DNA from: an uncultured Oscillospiraceae bacterium
GTDB lineage: Bacteria > Bacillota > Clostridia > Oscillospirales > Oscillospiraceae
NCBI GenBank assembly: GCA_910584045.1
Contig: CAJTYO010000006.1
Location: 1 to 64,000, forward strand
Direction of reading: 5' to 3'
DNA length: 64,000 bases
Shown here: one piece after another, positions 8,528-16,830 of the stretch
How positions within the stretch are numbered: the first letter of the stretch is position 1
Layout of the letters: each line of letters opens with the position of its first letter
Position numbers and translations under genes: made by a program
Notes under the pieces: model-generated
The model's database searches: none
What the model was told of the DNA's origin: nothing
Seen by the model: the letters and a program-made list of their open reading frames with translations, nothing else

Positions 8528-10090
8528 TCAGGCGGTATACTGCGTCCCTCTGCCCTGCGTCATGCAGGCATAGGCCTTCTCAATCTTGGCGTAGTTGCCG
8601 TCCCGGTCCAGGGCGATGCCCCGGCCCACGCCGTCCACAATCCGGCCCCGGCCCAGCTTCTCCAGCTTCTGCTCCAGCGCCCGCAGCAGGGCGGGAGCGG
8701 AGCCCGGCTCGGTGCTGCGCCCGTCGAAAATGATGTGGAGATAGATCTCCTCCACGCCCTCCGCCATCTCTGCCAGCATCAGGGCGTAGTCGATGCACCC
8801 GTGACTGGACTTCTCCGTGAGATAGCTGAGCAGATGCAGGGGCCTGCCGCTCTCCCGCGCCCTGGCGATGGCCCCCAGGAACACGGGGTTGGTCTTGAAG
8901 GACCCGTCCTGAATGGCGCGGTCCATGCGCACATCGTCCTGGGCCACCACCCGGCCCGCGCCCAGATTGGAGTGTCCCGCCTCAGAGTTGCCGGGCTTTC
9001 CGGCCTGAAGGCCCACGTCCTCCCCGGAGGCCCGGAGCCGGCTGTTGGGATACTTGGCCAGCAGGGCGTCCCAGGCGGGGGTGTCGGCGGAGAAAATGGC
9101 GTCCTTGTCGTCGCCGGAGCCGTAGCCCCAGCCGTCCAGGATGATGAGCATCATCTTCTGATTGGTAACGTCCGCCGTCTCGATGAGGGACGCGCCCGTC
9201 ATCTCCCCCGGCTGCTCCAGGCCCAGCACGCCCAGAACCGTGGGAGCCACGTCACCCAGCCTGCCATCCCGCAGGGCGATCTCCCGCCCCTGGGGGTCCA
9301 AAACGATGAAGGGCACCAGGTTGGTGGTATGGGCCACATGGGGTTTGCCCTCTTTATTATACAGCGTTTCGATATTGCCGTGGTCGGCGGTGACGGCCAC
9401 CAGGTAGCCGTGCTCCCTGGCGTACTCCGCCGTCCGTCCTACGTACTCGCTGACGGTGGCCGCGGCGGCCAGCTTCGCCTGAGAATTGGCGGTGTGGCCG
9501 ATGACGTCGCCGTTGGCGAAGTTGGTGAGGATGAAGTCGTAGCCCGCATCCACCGCGCCGCGTACCTTCTCCGCCACCTCCGGCAGACTCAGCTCCGGCT
9601 TCTGGTCGAAGGGGACGCCCTTGGGCGAGGGGACGCACACGTCGTCCTCCCCGGGGAAGGGTTGGTTGTAGCCGCCGTTGAAGAAGAAGGTCACATGGGC
9701 GTACTTCTCCGACTCGGCGCAGTGGAACTGCCGCAGTCCCGCCTCGCTGATGACCTGCGCCAGGGGCTTCACAACCTTCTCCGGCGCAAAAGCGATGGGC
9801 AGATTCTTGAACTTCTCATGGTACATGGTCATGATGACGAAGCCCAGATTCTTCATATACGGCCGGTCGAAGTGCTTGAAATCCGGGTCCACGAAGGCGT
9901 CGGTCAGTTCGATCTCCCGCTCGCCCCTGCGGCAGCAGAAGACCACCTGATCCCCGTCCTCAATTTTACCTACCGGCACTCCGCTCTCGCCTACGAGCGC
10001 CAGGGGCTCCAGATAGTAGTCGGTCTGTCCGGCCTGATAAGCGGCCTCCACGGCCCTGGCCAGGGCCTCGCCGCCGATATAGTTGGTCAT
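8528..10090 (-). CDS. Circularly permuted 2,3-bisphosphoglycerate-independent phosphoglycerate mutase homologue
   Basis: The 520-residue protein carries all of iPGM in swapped order. Residues 1-305 match the second part of canonical iPGM (from just after the GEGPTYRDP-like turn to the usual C-terminal EMTGASLI). Residues 312-520 match the canonical N-terminal part, starting KMMLIILDGWG and ending TQGRGTQYTA. By alignment from memory, the catalytic residues are present: Arg55/Arg58, Lys129, Asp195/His199, Asp236/His237, His254, Asp319, Ser369 (GNSEAGH), His430, Arg458 and Arg490/Arg496. The DGRD motif is DGRS, so one conserved Asp is lost. The ATG at 10090 follows AAAAGGAGAGGG. It sits in an operon with four HAD phosphatase-like genes. 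It may still interconvert 2- and 3-phosphoglycerate or may use another phosphoester. Confidence 0.9.
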   Translation of the reverse strand: MTNYIGGEALARAVEAAYQAGQTDYYLEPLALVGESGVPVGKIEDGDQVVFCCRRGEREIELTDAFVDPDFKHFDRPYMKNLGFVIMTMYHEKFKNLPIAFAPEKVVKPLAQVISEAGLRQFHCAESEKYAHVTFFFNGGYNQPFPGEDDVCVPSPKGVPFDQKPELSLPEVAEKVRGAVDAGYDFILTNFANGDVIGHTANSQAKLAAAATVSEYVGRTAEYAREHGYLVAVTADHGNIETLYNKEGKPHVAHTTNLVPFIVLDPQGREIALRDGRLGDVAPTVLGVLGLEQPGEMTGASLIETADVTNQKMMLIILDGWGYGSGDDKDAIFSADTPAWDALLAKYPNSRLRASGEDVGLQAGKPGNSEAGHSNLGAGRVVAQDDVRMDRAIQDGSFKTNPVFLGAIARARESGRPLHLLSYLTEKSSHGCIDYALMLAEMAEGVEEIYLHIIFDGRSTEPGSAPALLRALEQKLEKLGRGRIVDGVGRGIALDRDGNYAKIEKAYACMTQGRGTQYTA

Positions 10091-10104
10091 AAATCCCTCT
10101 CCTT

Positions 10105-10836
10105 TTACTTGATTGACGGGAAAATATCCAGCAGCTGGGCAAAATGACTGATAAACCGGTCCGGCCGGTTCTCCTCGGTGACCTCCTGGGGCTTCTTGCC
10201 GGGGTACCGCACTCCGATGGTCATTCCCAGTCCCGCCGCCTTGGCCCCCACGATGTCCCGGGCCAGATTGTCCCCCACATAACACGTCCGCCGGGGGTCG
10301 GCCCCACACTGGGCCAGGGCGTAGTAGTAGATGGCGGGATGGGGCTTTCGGATGAGGCACACGGAGGACTGCTGCACTGTCTTAAAATAGGGGCGCAGCC
10401 CGTCCCGGTCCAGCCACTCGTCCACCTCCTCGGTGCCCACCAGGTCGCTGACGATGCCCAGGGTATAGCCTCTGGCGTACAGCTCCTTGACGGTCTCAAT
10501 GCCGCCCTCGGTGACCACCCGCTCCCCCTTGGTCCTGCGGTAGGCGTAGGTCATCTCGTCCGCCGCCGCCTCCACCCGCGCCCGGGGGAAGTCATAGGCA
10601 AGCCAGCGCGTCCACAGCTCCTTCACAGGGGCCTCGCAGTAGAAGGTCAGAGCCCACTCCCGGTACTTGTCGTACCGGGGCTCGATGATGTTTTTATAGA
10701 ACTCGACAGGGTCCTCCTCCACCCCCAGCAGGCGGGTGATGGTCTCCTTGGCCTCTCTCTGATAGGCCTCGTCCTTCCGGATCACCCGGAAGGTGTCCCC
10801 CAGGTCCACGAAAATAGTATCAATCTGTTTTTCCAT
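10105..10836 (-). CDS. HAD-superfamily hydrolase (paralogue 4 of the cluster)
   Basis: A 243-residue HAD protein. Motif I is TIFVDLGDTFR, motif II is GIVSDL, motif III is the Lys in LIRKPHPAIYYY, and motif IV is VGDNLARDIVGAKAAG. It contains a helical cap of about 100 residues. The ATG at 10836 agrees with family length; an open frame continues upstream but does not look protein-like. The spacing is 20 bp from the upstream HAD gene and 14 bp to the permuted mutase. The DxGxT motif I lacks the second Asp of the typical DxD signature. Confidence 0.88.
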   Translation of the reverse strand: MEKQIDTIFVDLGDTFRVIRKDEAYQREAKETITRLLGVEEDPVEFYKNIIEPRYDKYREWALTFYCEAPVKELWTRWLAYDFPRARVEAAADEMTYAYRRTKGERVVTEGGIETVKELYARGYTLGIVSDLVGTEEVDEWLDRDGLRPYFKTVQQSSVCLIRKPHPAIYYYALAQCGADPRRTCYVGDNLARDIVGAKAAGLGMTIGVRYPGKKPQEVTEENRPDRFISHFAQLLDIFPSIK

Positions 10837-10856
10837 ATGTACCCAGCCTCTTTCCT

Positions 10857-11579
10857 TTACTGCAAAATGGGAAGGTCGAGGATCTCCGGGAACTGGTGGA
10901 CAATATAGTCCGGCCGGTTCTCGTCGGTGATGGTCTTCTTTGCCAGCTTCTCCGGGCTGATGAACAGGATGTTGGCCCCTATGCCCGCCGCCTTGGCCCC
11001 GGTGATGTCCCGGCCCAGGTTGTCGGCCACGCTGACGCACTCCTCCGGCGCCAGGCCCAGCTCCTCACAGCCCATGTGGTAGATCCGGGGGTCCGGCTTG
11101 CGAATGCGGCACACGGAGGAGAGGACCACTGCGTCAAAATACTGGGTCAGTCCGTCCTCCTGAAGCCAGTCGGGGATCTCGTTCTCCCCGATCAGGTTGG
11201 AGATGATCCCCAGCCGGTAGCCCCGGCCGTACAGCCCACGGATCACCTGCAGACCGCCGGGCACTACGCGCCGCAGTCCCTTTGCCTGCCGGTACTGGTA
11301 CGTCAGCTCGTGGCACACCTCCCGCAGCCGGCCCTTGTCCAGCTCCGGCAGCAGCCACTCGTTCCACAGCTCGAAGTCCCCGGCCTCCCGGTTCTCCGTC
11401 AGAGCCCAGTCCCGGTAAGGCGCGTACCGCTCCTCCACCATGTCGATGAAGGCCCGCACATCCGTATAACCGGCCAGCTCGGCCATGCGGGCCTTGGCCC
11501 GCTCCTGGTGCTCGGGGGCCTTATCACAGATGCGCAGCGTCCCGCCCAGGTCGAAAAATACGCCCTTGATCTTCCCCAT
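10857..11579 (-). CDS. HAD-superfamily hydrolase (paralogue 3 of the cluster)
   Basis: A 240-residue HAD protein. Motif I is GVFFDLGGTLR, motif II is GIISNLIG, motif III is the Lys in RIRKPDPRIYHMG, and motif IV is VADNLGRDITGAKAAGIGA. In motif IV, Ala replaces the usual Gly before Asp-Asn. It begins 4 bp after the stop of the upstream HAD gene. The cap is similar in length and Trp-rich (YRDWAL, ELWNEWLLPEL) to its neighbours, which indicates tandem duplication. Confidence 0.88.
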   Translation of the reverse strand: MGKIKGVFFDLGGTLRICDKAPEHQERAKARMAELAGYTDVRAFIDMVEERYAPYRDWALTENREAGDFELWNEWLLPELDKGRLREVCHELTYQYRQAKGLRRVVPGGLQVIRGLYGRGYRLGIISNLIGENEIPDWLQEDGLTQYFDAVVLSSVCRIRKPDPRIYHMGCEELGLAPEECVSVADNLGRDITGAKAAGIGANILFISPEKLAKKTITDENRPDYIVHQFPEILDLPILQ

Positions 11580-11583
11580 GGCC

Positions 11584-12315
11584 TCAGCTCCTGGGGGGGA
11601 ACAGGTCCAACAGCTCCCGGATGGCCTTGATCCGGTAGTCGGGCATCACGGTGGGGGCCTTCCCCTCCCGGTCGGCGGTGCCCGCGTCCTCATAGAGGAT
11701 CATGCTGCCGTAGCCTGCGTCCACCGCGCCCTCCACATCACGCACCGGGTTGTCGCCCACATAGGCGCAGTTCTCCGGCGCGGAGCCGATGCACCGGGAA
11801 GCCAGCAGATAGATGGCCGGGTCCGGTTTCCTAAGCCGCACCTTGGATGAGAGAATGACCGTGGTAAAACAGTCCGCCACCTGGTCGTGGCACATCCAGT
11901 CAGGGATCTCCGTCTCGGTGATGGTATTGGCGATAATGCCCAGCTTGTAGCCCCGGCGCTTGAGCTCCCGCAGAGTCTCCTTCACGTCGTCATGGGGCAC
12001 CCGCCGCCCATCGTGGTCCCGCCACAGCCGGGTTAGCCGGGCCGCGTTGGGCGCGATCCGCTCTGCCGGATAGTCCGGCAGGAGGTATTGCAGCCACAGC
12101 TCCATCTCCGATACATCCAGCAGCGTATCCTTGGCCCACTTCCGGTAGGCCTTCCAGTTCTCGGTCAGCTTGCCGAAGAACACGTCGTGGGGCTCCTGCG
12201 CCTCCACCAGCTCCATCAGCGCCTTGTCCGCCGCCGCGGCAAAGGCCTCGTCCTCCACCACGAAACGGAGCGTGGCGCCCACGTCAAAGAAAATGGTGTC
12301 AATATTGCGGTTCAT
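11584..12315 (-). CDS. HAD-superfamily hydrolase (paralogue 2 of the cluster)
   Basis: A 243-residue HAD protein. Motif I is TIFFDVGATLR, motif II is GIIANT, motif III is the Lys in RLRKPDPAIYLLA, and motif IV is VGDNPVRDVEGAVDAG. The start follows AGGAGGAAGGAAG. Like the other copies it has DxGxT instead of DxDxT. The cap shares the YRKWAKDTLL / ELWLQYLLPDYP pattern with paralogues 3 and 4. The substrate is unknown. Confidence 0.88.
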   Translation of the reverse strand: MNRNIDTIFFDVGATLRFVVEDEAFAAAADKALMELVEAQEPHDVFFGKLTENWKAYRKWAKDTLLDVSEMELWLQYLLPDYPAERIAPNAARLTRLWRDHDGRRVPHDDVKETLRELKRRGYKLGIIANTITETEIPDWMCHDQVADCFTTVILSSKVRLRKPDPAIYLLASRCIGSAPENCAYVGDNPVRDVEGAVDAGYGSMILYEDAGTADREGKAPTVMPDYRIKAIRELLDLFPPRS

Positions 12316-12361
12316 TTCTTCCTTCCTCCTCCATTGCGCTGTGTTTACGGTCTCATAAGCC

Positions 12362-13120
12362 CTATTTTCCGGCGTTCTCCCTGCGGATAATGCCGGGGAT
12401 CTCCTCCAGTCCCTCGATCAGATAGTCGGGCCGCAGTCCGCTGTTCTCCAGTCCCACGTCCCGTTTGGCCGCGCCGGGGTTCTTAATCTGAATCATCAGC
12501 CGCCACCCGGCGTTCCGGGTCCCCCGAACGTCCCGGGATAGGGTGTCGCCCACGTAGGCCAGCTCCGCCGGCGGCAGCCCCAGCCGCCCCTCCGCCACCC
12601 GGAAAATGTCCGGCGAGGGCTTGCGGATACCGGTCTCGCTGGATAGGACAATGCAGTCCATGTACCCCTTCACGCCGTACTCCTCCAGGAAGTGGGGCGC
12701 TACGGACAGAGAGATGATGTTGCTGATGAGCCCCAGCTTCATGCCCTGGCTCCGCAGCGCGTCGAAGGTCTCCCGTATGTACGGCCGCCGCATCACCCGC
12801 ACCCGCTCGTAGTCGTAGAGGAAGCTCAGCTCCTCGGCCATGGGCTCCAGCCGCTCCCGACCGACGGCCCAGTCCCGCAGATACCAATCGCTCCAGATTT
12901 CCGCCGGCGGCAGCTCCCGCAGGTCCTTCTCAGAGCGGCGCTTGTAGTCCTCGCTGTTTTCATGGAGCCGTTTCGCCAGCTCCTCCGGCTCCGCGTCCAG
13001 ATGGACGCCGTAATCCGACAGCCGCTCCAGCAGACGCCGGGCGAACCACACATCCCGCCCCTGGGGAGAATCGGCGGTGTGCAGCGTGCCGCCCAGATCA
13101 AATAAAACGCCCCGGATCAT
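12362..13120 (-). CDS. HAD-superfamily hydrolase (paralogue 1, first gene of the operon)
   Basis: A 252-residue HAD protein. Motif I is GVLFDLGGTLH, motif II is GLISNI, motif III is the Lys in GIRKPSPDIFRVA, and motif IV is VGDTLSRDVRGTRNAG. It is closest in motifs to the HAD protein encoded at 3689. The ATG at 13120 is taken because the fold begins there, although GGAG touches it; a TTG at 13144 is the alternative. It is the promoter-proximal gene behind a consensus promoter and a LacI-type operator. Confidence 0.87.
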   Translation of the reverse strand: MIRGVLFDLGGTLHTADSPQGRDVWFARRLLERLSDYGVHLDAEPEELAKRLHENSEDYKRRSEKDLRELPPAEIWSDWYLRDWAVGRERLEPMAEELSFLYDYERVRVMRRPYIRETFDALRSQGMKLGLISNIISLSVAPHFLEEYGVKGYMDCIVLSSETGIRKPSPDIFRVAEGRLGLPPAELAYVGDTLSRDVRGTRNAGWRLMIQIKNPGAAKRDVGLENSGLRPDYLIEGLEEIPGIIRRENAGK

Positions 13121-13154
13121 CTCCTCGCCCCCTTGTCGGCGCAAGCCCTTCGAG

Positions 13155-13170
13155 ATTCAAACGTTTCCGC
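13155..13170. promoter_or_regulatory. Candidate LacI-family operator in front of the HAD operon
   Basis: The centre AAACGTTT (13159-13166) is a perfect palindrome with the CG step typical of LacI/PurR/CcpA-family operators. It lies just downstream of the predicted start of the minus-strand transcript, where a bound repressor would block elongation. The divergent gene at 13522 encodes a LacI-family protein. That this protein binds here is inference. Confidence 0.5.
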
Positions 13171-13186
13171 TCTTTGTGTTGATGAG

Positions 13187-13215
13187 ATTGTACCGTATTT
13201 TTTTGAATTTGTCAA
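13187..13215 (-). promoter_or_regulatory. Consensus sigma-A promoter of the HAD/mutase operon
   Basis: On the minus strand, TTGACA (13210-13215) and TACAAT (13187-13192) are separated by exactly 17 bp of AT-rich sequence. Transcription would start near 13180, about 60 nt before the first HAD gene. Confidence 0.8.
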
Positions 13216-13444
13216 CATAAATTCCGCATTATAGGAGCAGAGCCAGTCAAAGTAGTTCAAAAATGCACTCTAACCTTTTGAATCCCGGTAATTCTGAATC
13301 TGTTTCCGATTTCTTTCCCGGAAAACGGGCGGCAGATTCCCACTCAGGCAACAACGCCTCCTGTTTTTTCGTCTATTTGACGAATAATACCACTAATGAA
13401 CTGTGCATAAATACAGAAAATGTAAAAAGCAGAGGAAATCGCCC

Positions 13445-13473
13445 TTGCATTTTTGTGCGATAAGCATTACAAT
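13445..13473 (+). promoter_or_regulatory. Promoter of the LacI-family regulator gene
   Basis: TTGCAT (13445-13450) and TACAAT (13468-13473) are spaced by 17 bp on the plus strand. The expected start near 13480 falls at the edge of a quasi-palindrome. The remaining gap from 13216 to 13444 is AT-rich with no gene that I can see. Confidence 0.7.
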
Positions 13474-13477
13474 AAAT

Positions 13478-13508
13478 TTACGGAAAATGATTCGGAATAT
13501 TTTCGTAA
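13478..13508. promoter_or_regulatory. Quasi-palindrome at the transcript start of the LacI gene (possible autoregulatory site)
   Basis: TTACGGAAAAT on the left mirrors ATATTTTCGTAA on the right across a short centre. It begins at the predicted transcription start and ends next to the ribosome site, a usual place for an autorepressor. It differs in sequence from the AAACGTTT site upstream of the HAD operon. Confidence 0.35.
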
Positions 13509-13521
13509 CGGAGGCCATCTT

Positions 13522-14526
13522 ATGAAAAATGTGACGATCAAAGATGTCGCAAAAGCGGCCGGCGTATCCTATTCAACCGTCTCCCGCGCCCTTTCGGGCA
13601 GCCCGGAGATCAGCGTGGACACCCGTGAACGCATCCTCCAGGTCTGCAAGGAGATGAACTATACCGCCAATACCGTGGCCCGGGCCATGGTGATGAAGAG
13701 CACCAAACTGCTGGGTCTGATCCTGACGGGGGTGAACAACCCCTTTATGTCGGAGCTGGCCTACCACATCGACCGGCAGGCCCGGGCCAGGGGGTATAAC
13801 ATTATCTTGTGCAACTCCTCCCGGGACCTGGAGCAGGAGCGGGAGCTCTTTGAGCTGATGATCGGCCGGCAGGTGGACGGCGTCATTTTGGTGCCCTCCG
13901 GGCCGGAGAGCTACGAAAACCTGCGCCCCTATCTCTCCCGCCTGCCCACCGTGTTTGTGGGCGAGAACCTGCGGGAGGTGCCGGAGAGCTATGTGTCCGT
14001 AGACAACTACCGGGGGGCCTATCTGGGGGTGGAGTACCTGCACCGGCTGGGCCACCGGGAAATCCTCTACTTCGGCCGCCGCCGGGGCAGCACCACCCAC
14101 CAGCTGCGGGCGGAGGGCTACGCCGCCGCCTGTCAGGAGCTGGGCCTGACGCCCCAGTACTGCAACAACACCTTCCCCCTGACCTCTATCAAGTACGGCT
14201 ATCAGCTGGCCAAGCAGCTGTTCGCTCAGGAGCGGAAATTCACCGCCATCTTCGCGGCCACCGACACCAACGCCCTGGGCATTATGGGGGCGGCGGAGGA
14301 CAACCATATCCGCATCCCGGAGGACGTGTCCCTGCTGGGCTTCGACAACATTCGGTACAGCAGTCTGCCAAGGATTAACCTGACCACCATCGAGCAGCCC
14401 ATGAAGATGCTGGCCTCGGTGGCGGTGGACAGCCTGCTGGACAAGGTGCAGAGCGAGCTGGCGGGCTACACCCACCGCATTCTCACGCCCACGCTCATCG
14501 AGCGCTCCTCCTGCCGGGCCATATAG
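13522..14526 (+). CDS. LacI-family transcriptional regulator
   Basis: The 334-residue protein begins with a LacI-type helix-turn-helix and hinge (TIKDVAKAAGVSYSTVSRAL). A periplasmic-binding-protein-like effector domain follows (LLGLILTGVNNPF, later DVSLLGFDNI and the tail LTTIEQPM). It would repress or activate sugar or phosphometabolite genes in response to a small ligand. The start at 13522 follows GGAG 9 nt upstream. It is divergent from the HAD/mutase operon and upstream of thiN, HPr and GH30 genes, so either set could be its target. Confidence 0.93.
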   Translation: MKNVTIKDVAKAAGVSYSTVSRALSGSPEISVDTRERILQVCKEMNYTANTVARAMVMKSTKLLGLILTGVNNPFMSELAYHIDRQARARGYNIILCNSSRDLEQERELFELMIGRQVDGVILVPSGPESYENLRPYLSRLPTVFVGENLREVPESYVSVDNYRGAYLGVEYLHRLGHREILYFGRRRGSTTHQLRAEGYAAACQELGLTPQYCNNTFPLTSIKYGYQLAKQLFAQERKFTAIFAATDTNALGIMGAAEDNHIRIPEDVSLLGFDNIRYSSLPRINLTTIEQPMKMLASVAVDSLLDKVQSELAGYTHRILTPTLIERSSCRAI

Positions 14527-14538
14527 AAAGGACAACAT

Positions 14539-15198
14539 ATGCCGCCGCTTTGCGTCATTGCCGGGGCCATGGAGCCCGGCCCTATTGCCCCGCTGCCGGA
14601 GAACGCTCTGCTCATCGCCGCCGACGGCGGTCTGGAGCACCTGCGCCGCCGGGGACTCACTCCGCATCTGATCGTGGGGGACTTCGACTCCCTGGACCAT
14701 GTCCCCCGGGGGGACAACGTCATCCGCCACCCGGTGGAGAAGGACGACACGGACGCCATGCTGGCCGTCAAGACCGGCCTGGAGCGGGGATACGAGACCT
14801 TTGTGCTGTACGGCTGCCTGGGCGGGCGGCTGGACCACGCATACGCCAATCTCCAGGCCCTGGTCTACCTGGCCGCCCGGGGGGCCGCCGGCTGGTTGCT
14901 GGGGGAGAACCTGGCGGTCACAGCCGTCCGCTGCGGACGGCTGGACTTCGCCCCCGGCCGCGAGGGAACGATCTCCGTCTTCTGCCCCGACGGCGAGGCC
15001 CGAGGCGTAACCCTCGCGGGGCTGTACTACCCCCTCCGGGACGCGGTGCTCACCAGCGCCTTCCCCCTGGGCGTCAGCAACCGTTTTACCGGCGGCCCCG
15101 CCTCCGTCTCCGTAGAGGAGGGAACGCTGCTGGTGATGTGGGACCAGCCAGACGGGACGCTGCCGGAGCAGCTGGCCGCGTCGGAAAAATGTGAATAA
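14539..15198 (+). CDS. thiN: Thiamine pyrophosphokinase
   Basis: The 219-residue enzyme transfers pyrophosphate from ATP to thiamine to give thiamine pyrophosphate. Family motifs are in order: ADGGLEHL near residue 30, VGDFDSLD, EKDDTDAMLA, and GCLGGRLDHAYANL. The C-terminal beta-sandwich carries LGVSNRF. Length is usual. It starts 12 bp after the LacI gene behind AGAAAGGA. No TPP riboswitch is visible in the short leader. Confidence 0.93.
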   Translation: MPPLCVIAGAMEPGPIAPLPENALLIAADGGLEHLRRRGLTPHLIVGDFDSLDHVPRGDNVIRHPVEKDDTDAMLAVKTGLERGYETFVLYGCLGGRLDHAYANLQALVYLAARGAAGWLLGENLAVTAVRCGRLDFAPGREGTISVFCPDGEARGVTLAGLYYPLRDAVLTSAFPLGVSNRFTGGPASVSVEEGTLLVMWDQPDGTLPEQLAASEKCE

Positions 15199-15219
15199 AC
15201 GGAAAGGAGCCGTTCCGCC

Positions 15220-15486
15220 ATGGTATTTCAACGCGTCAAGGTCGTCCACCCCCAGGGGCTGCATATGCGCCCCGCCCAGCTGTTCGTGACGGAGATGAGC
15301 AAGTTTGACTGCGCCGTCACTGTCGTCGCCAACGGCAAATCCGTTAACGCAAAGAGCATTCTCTACCTCATGGCCGCCTGCATCAAGCAGGGCGCGGAGA
15401 TCGAGATCCGCTGCGATGGCCCCCAGGAGGCGGAGGCCCTCGCAGCCGCCGTACAGCTGGTGGAGTCCGGTGCGGACAGTAATTGA
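15220..15486 (+). CDS. HPr-family phosphocarrier protein
   Basis: This 88-residue HPr has the active-site region HPQGLHMRPAQLF with the phospho-accepting His15. The regulatory-serine region is SVNAKSILYLM. The fold and length are those of HPr. It may serve the PTS or, together with HPr kinase, carbon-catabolite signalling. It is co-oriented between thiN and the GH30 gene with strong ribosome sites on both sides, so co-expression with glycoside breakdown is plausible. Confidence 0.92.
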   Translation: MVFQRVKVVHPQGLHMRPAQLFVTEMSKFDCAVTVVANGKSVNAKSILYLMAACIKQGAEIEIRCDGPQEAEALAAAVQLVESGADSN

Positions 15487-15501
15487 AAGGAGATCACCCC
15501 T

Positions 15502-16830
15502 ATGGAGCTTACCCTTCTGACCACCCGGGGCGCCGGGCCGGCGGTCCGGGTGCGCGTCCCCTTCGCCCCCGACGGCGGGGCGGAAAACCAGGTGGTAAAC
15601 CTGTACCCGGAGATGACCTTTGAAACCCTGGAGGGCTTTGGCGGCGCTGTCACGGACGCCGCCGGGTATGTCTACTCCCTGATGGACGAGGCGCAGAAAA
15701 AGGAGTTGCTGGAGACCTATTTCTCTCCGGAGCGGATGAACTATGGTCTGATACGGGTCCACATGGACAGCTGCGATTTCTCCGTGGACATGTACGAGGC
15801 AGACTCCGATCCGTCGGACCGGGCTTTGGAGCGCTTCTCTTTCGAGCGGACAGAGAAGTACATTCTGCCCATGCTGGCCGACGCCCAGCGCTCGGCGGGG
15901 CGGAAGCTGGAGCTGATGCTGTCACCCTGGTCCCCGCCGGCGTTCATGAAAACCAACAATCAGCGGACCAACGGCGGCAAGCTGAAGCCGGAGTACGGTG
16001 AGGCCTGGGCGGACTACATCTGCCGGTACATCCAGGAGTTCCGGCAGCGGGGCTATACCGTCCGGCGCATCTCCCTGCAAAACGAGCCCAAGGCGGTGCA
16101 GACCTGGGACTCCTGCGTCTTCACCGCCCAGGAGGAGAAGGCGTTCCTCCGGGACTGCATGGCCCCGGCCATGAGGAGGCACGGTCTGGAGGATGTGGAA
16201 GTCTTCATCTGGGACCACAACAAGGAGCGGGTCTATGAGCGGATGCGGGACATCATCGATGAGGAGACCGCCCCCCTGGTGGCCGGCGCTGCCTTCCACT
16301 GGTACAGCGGCGACCACTTCGAGGCCCTGGATCTGGTCCGCCGCCGGTTCCCGGACAAGAGGCTCATCATCTCCGAGAGCTGCATCGAGTTCAGCAAATT
16401 CGGCGGCGAGGACGCAGCAAAGAGCGCCATGCGCCTGTCCCACGAGATCATTGGCGACCTGAACCACGGCATGACCGCGTTCTACGACTGGAACCTGCTG
16501 CTGGACGAGACGGGCGGACCAAACCATGTGGGCAACCTGTGTCTGTCCCCGTTTTTGTACGACCGGCGGGAGAAAAAGCTGATCCCCCAGCTGCTGGCGC
16601 GGCACTTCGAGCACTTCTCCCACTATCTGCTCCCCGGCTCCGTGCGCATTGGCTGGAGCCGGTATACCGACGGGCTGGACGTGACCGCCTGGCGGCGGCC
16701 CGACGGAGCGCTGGCGGTGATCCTGCTCAACCGGACGGAGGATGAGCTGCCGGTGTGCCTGCGGCTGGCGGACGAGGCCGCTGTGTTTGCGGTCCCCGCC
16801 GGGGCGATCGTTACGGGGATCGCAGAATAA
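15502..16830 (+). CDS. Glycoside hydrolase family 30 (glucosylceramidase-like)
   Basis: The 442-residue enzyme has an (alpha/beta)8 barrel followed by a small beta-sandwich. N-terminal family signature is EGFGGAVTDAAGY. The acid/base is Glu195 in SLQNEP and the nucleophile is Glu292 in IISES. SPWSPPAFMKTN is also typical. There is no signal peptide, so it acts in the cytoplasm on an imported beta-glycoside. Activity may be beta-glucosidase, beta-xylosidase or beta-1,6-glucanase. A clear GAAAGGAG precedes the ATG. Confidence 0.92.
   Translation: MELTLLTTRGAGPAVRVRVPFAPDGGAENQVVNLYPEMTFETLEGFGGAVTDAAGYVYSLMDEAQKKELLETYFSPERMNYGLIRVHMDSCDFSVDMYEADSDPSDRALERFSFERTEKYILPMLADAQRSAGRKLELMLSPWSPPAFMKTNNQRTNGGKLKPEYGEAWADYICRYIQEFRQRGYTVRRISLQNEPKAVQTWDSCVFTAQEEKAFLRDCMAPAMRRHGLEDVEVFIWDHNKERVYERMRDIIDEETAPLVAGAAFHWYSGDHFEALDLVRRRFPDKRLIISESCIEFSKFGGEDAAKSAMRLSHEIIGDLNHGMTAFYDWNLLLDETGGPNHVGNLCLSPFLYDRREKKLIPQLLARHFEHFSHYLLPGSVRIGWSRYTDGLDVTAWRRPDGALAVILLNRTEDELPVCLRLADEAAVFAVPAGAIVTGIAE

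Noticed and set aside
8528..10090. Reading the mutase homologue as two fused genes or an assembly join
   Set aside because: The frame is continuous, its length (520) equals one iPGM, the swap point falls in a surface turn and the linker is short. Two separate enzymes would duplicate, not exchange, halves.
8297..10147. 616-codon open frame opposite the permuted mutase
   Set aside because: It mirrors the real gene in an antisense frame and has no family features.
13573..15762. 729-codon open frame antisense to the LacI, thiN and HPr genes
   Set aside because: It spans three well-supported genes and their ribosome sites on the other strand.
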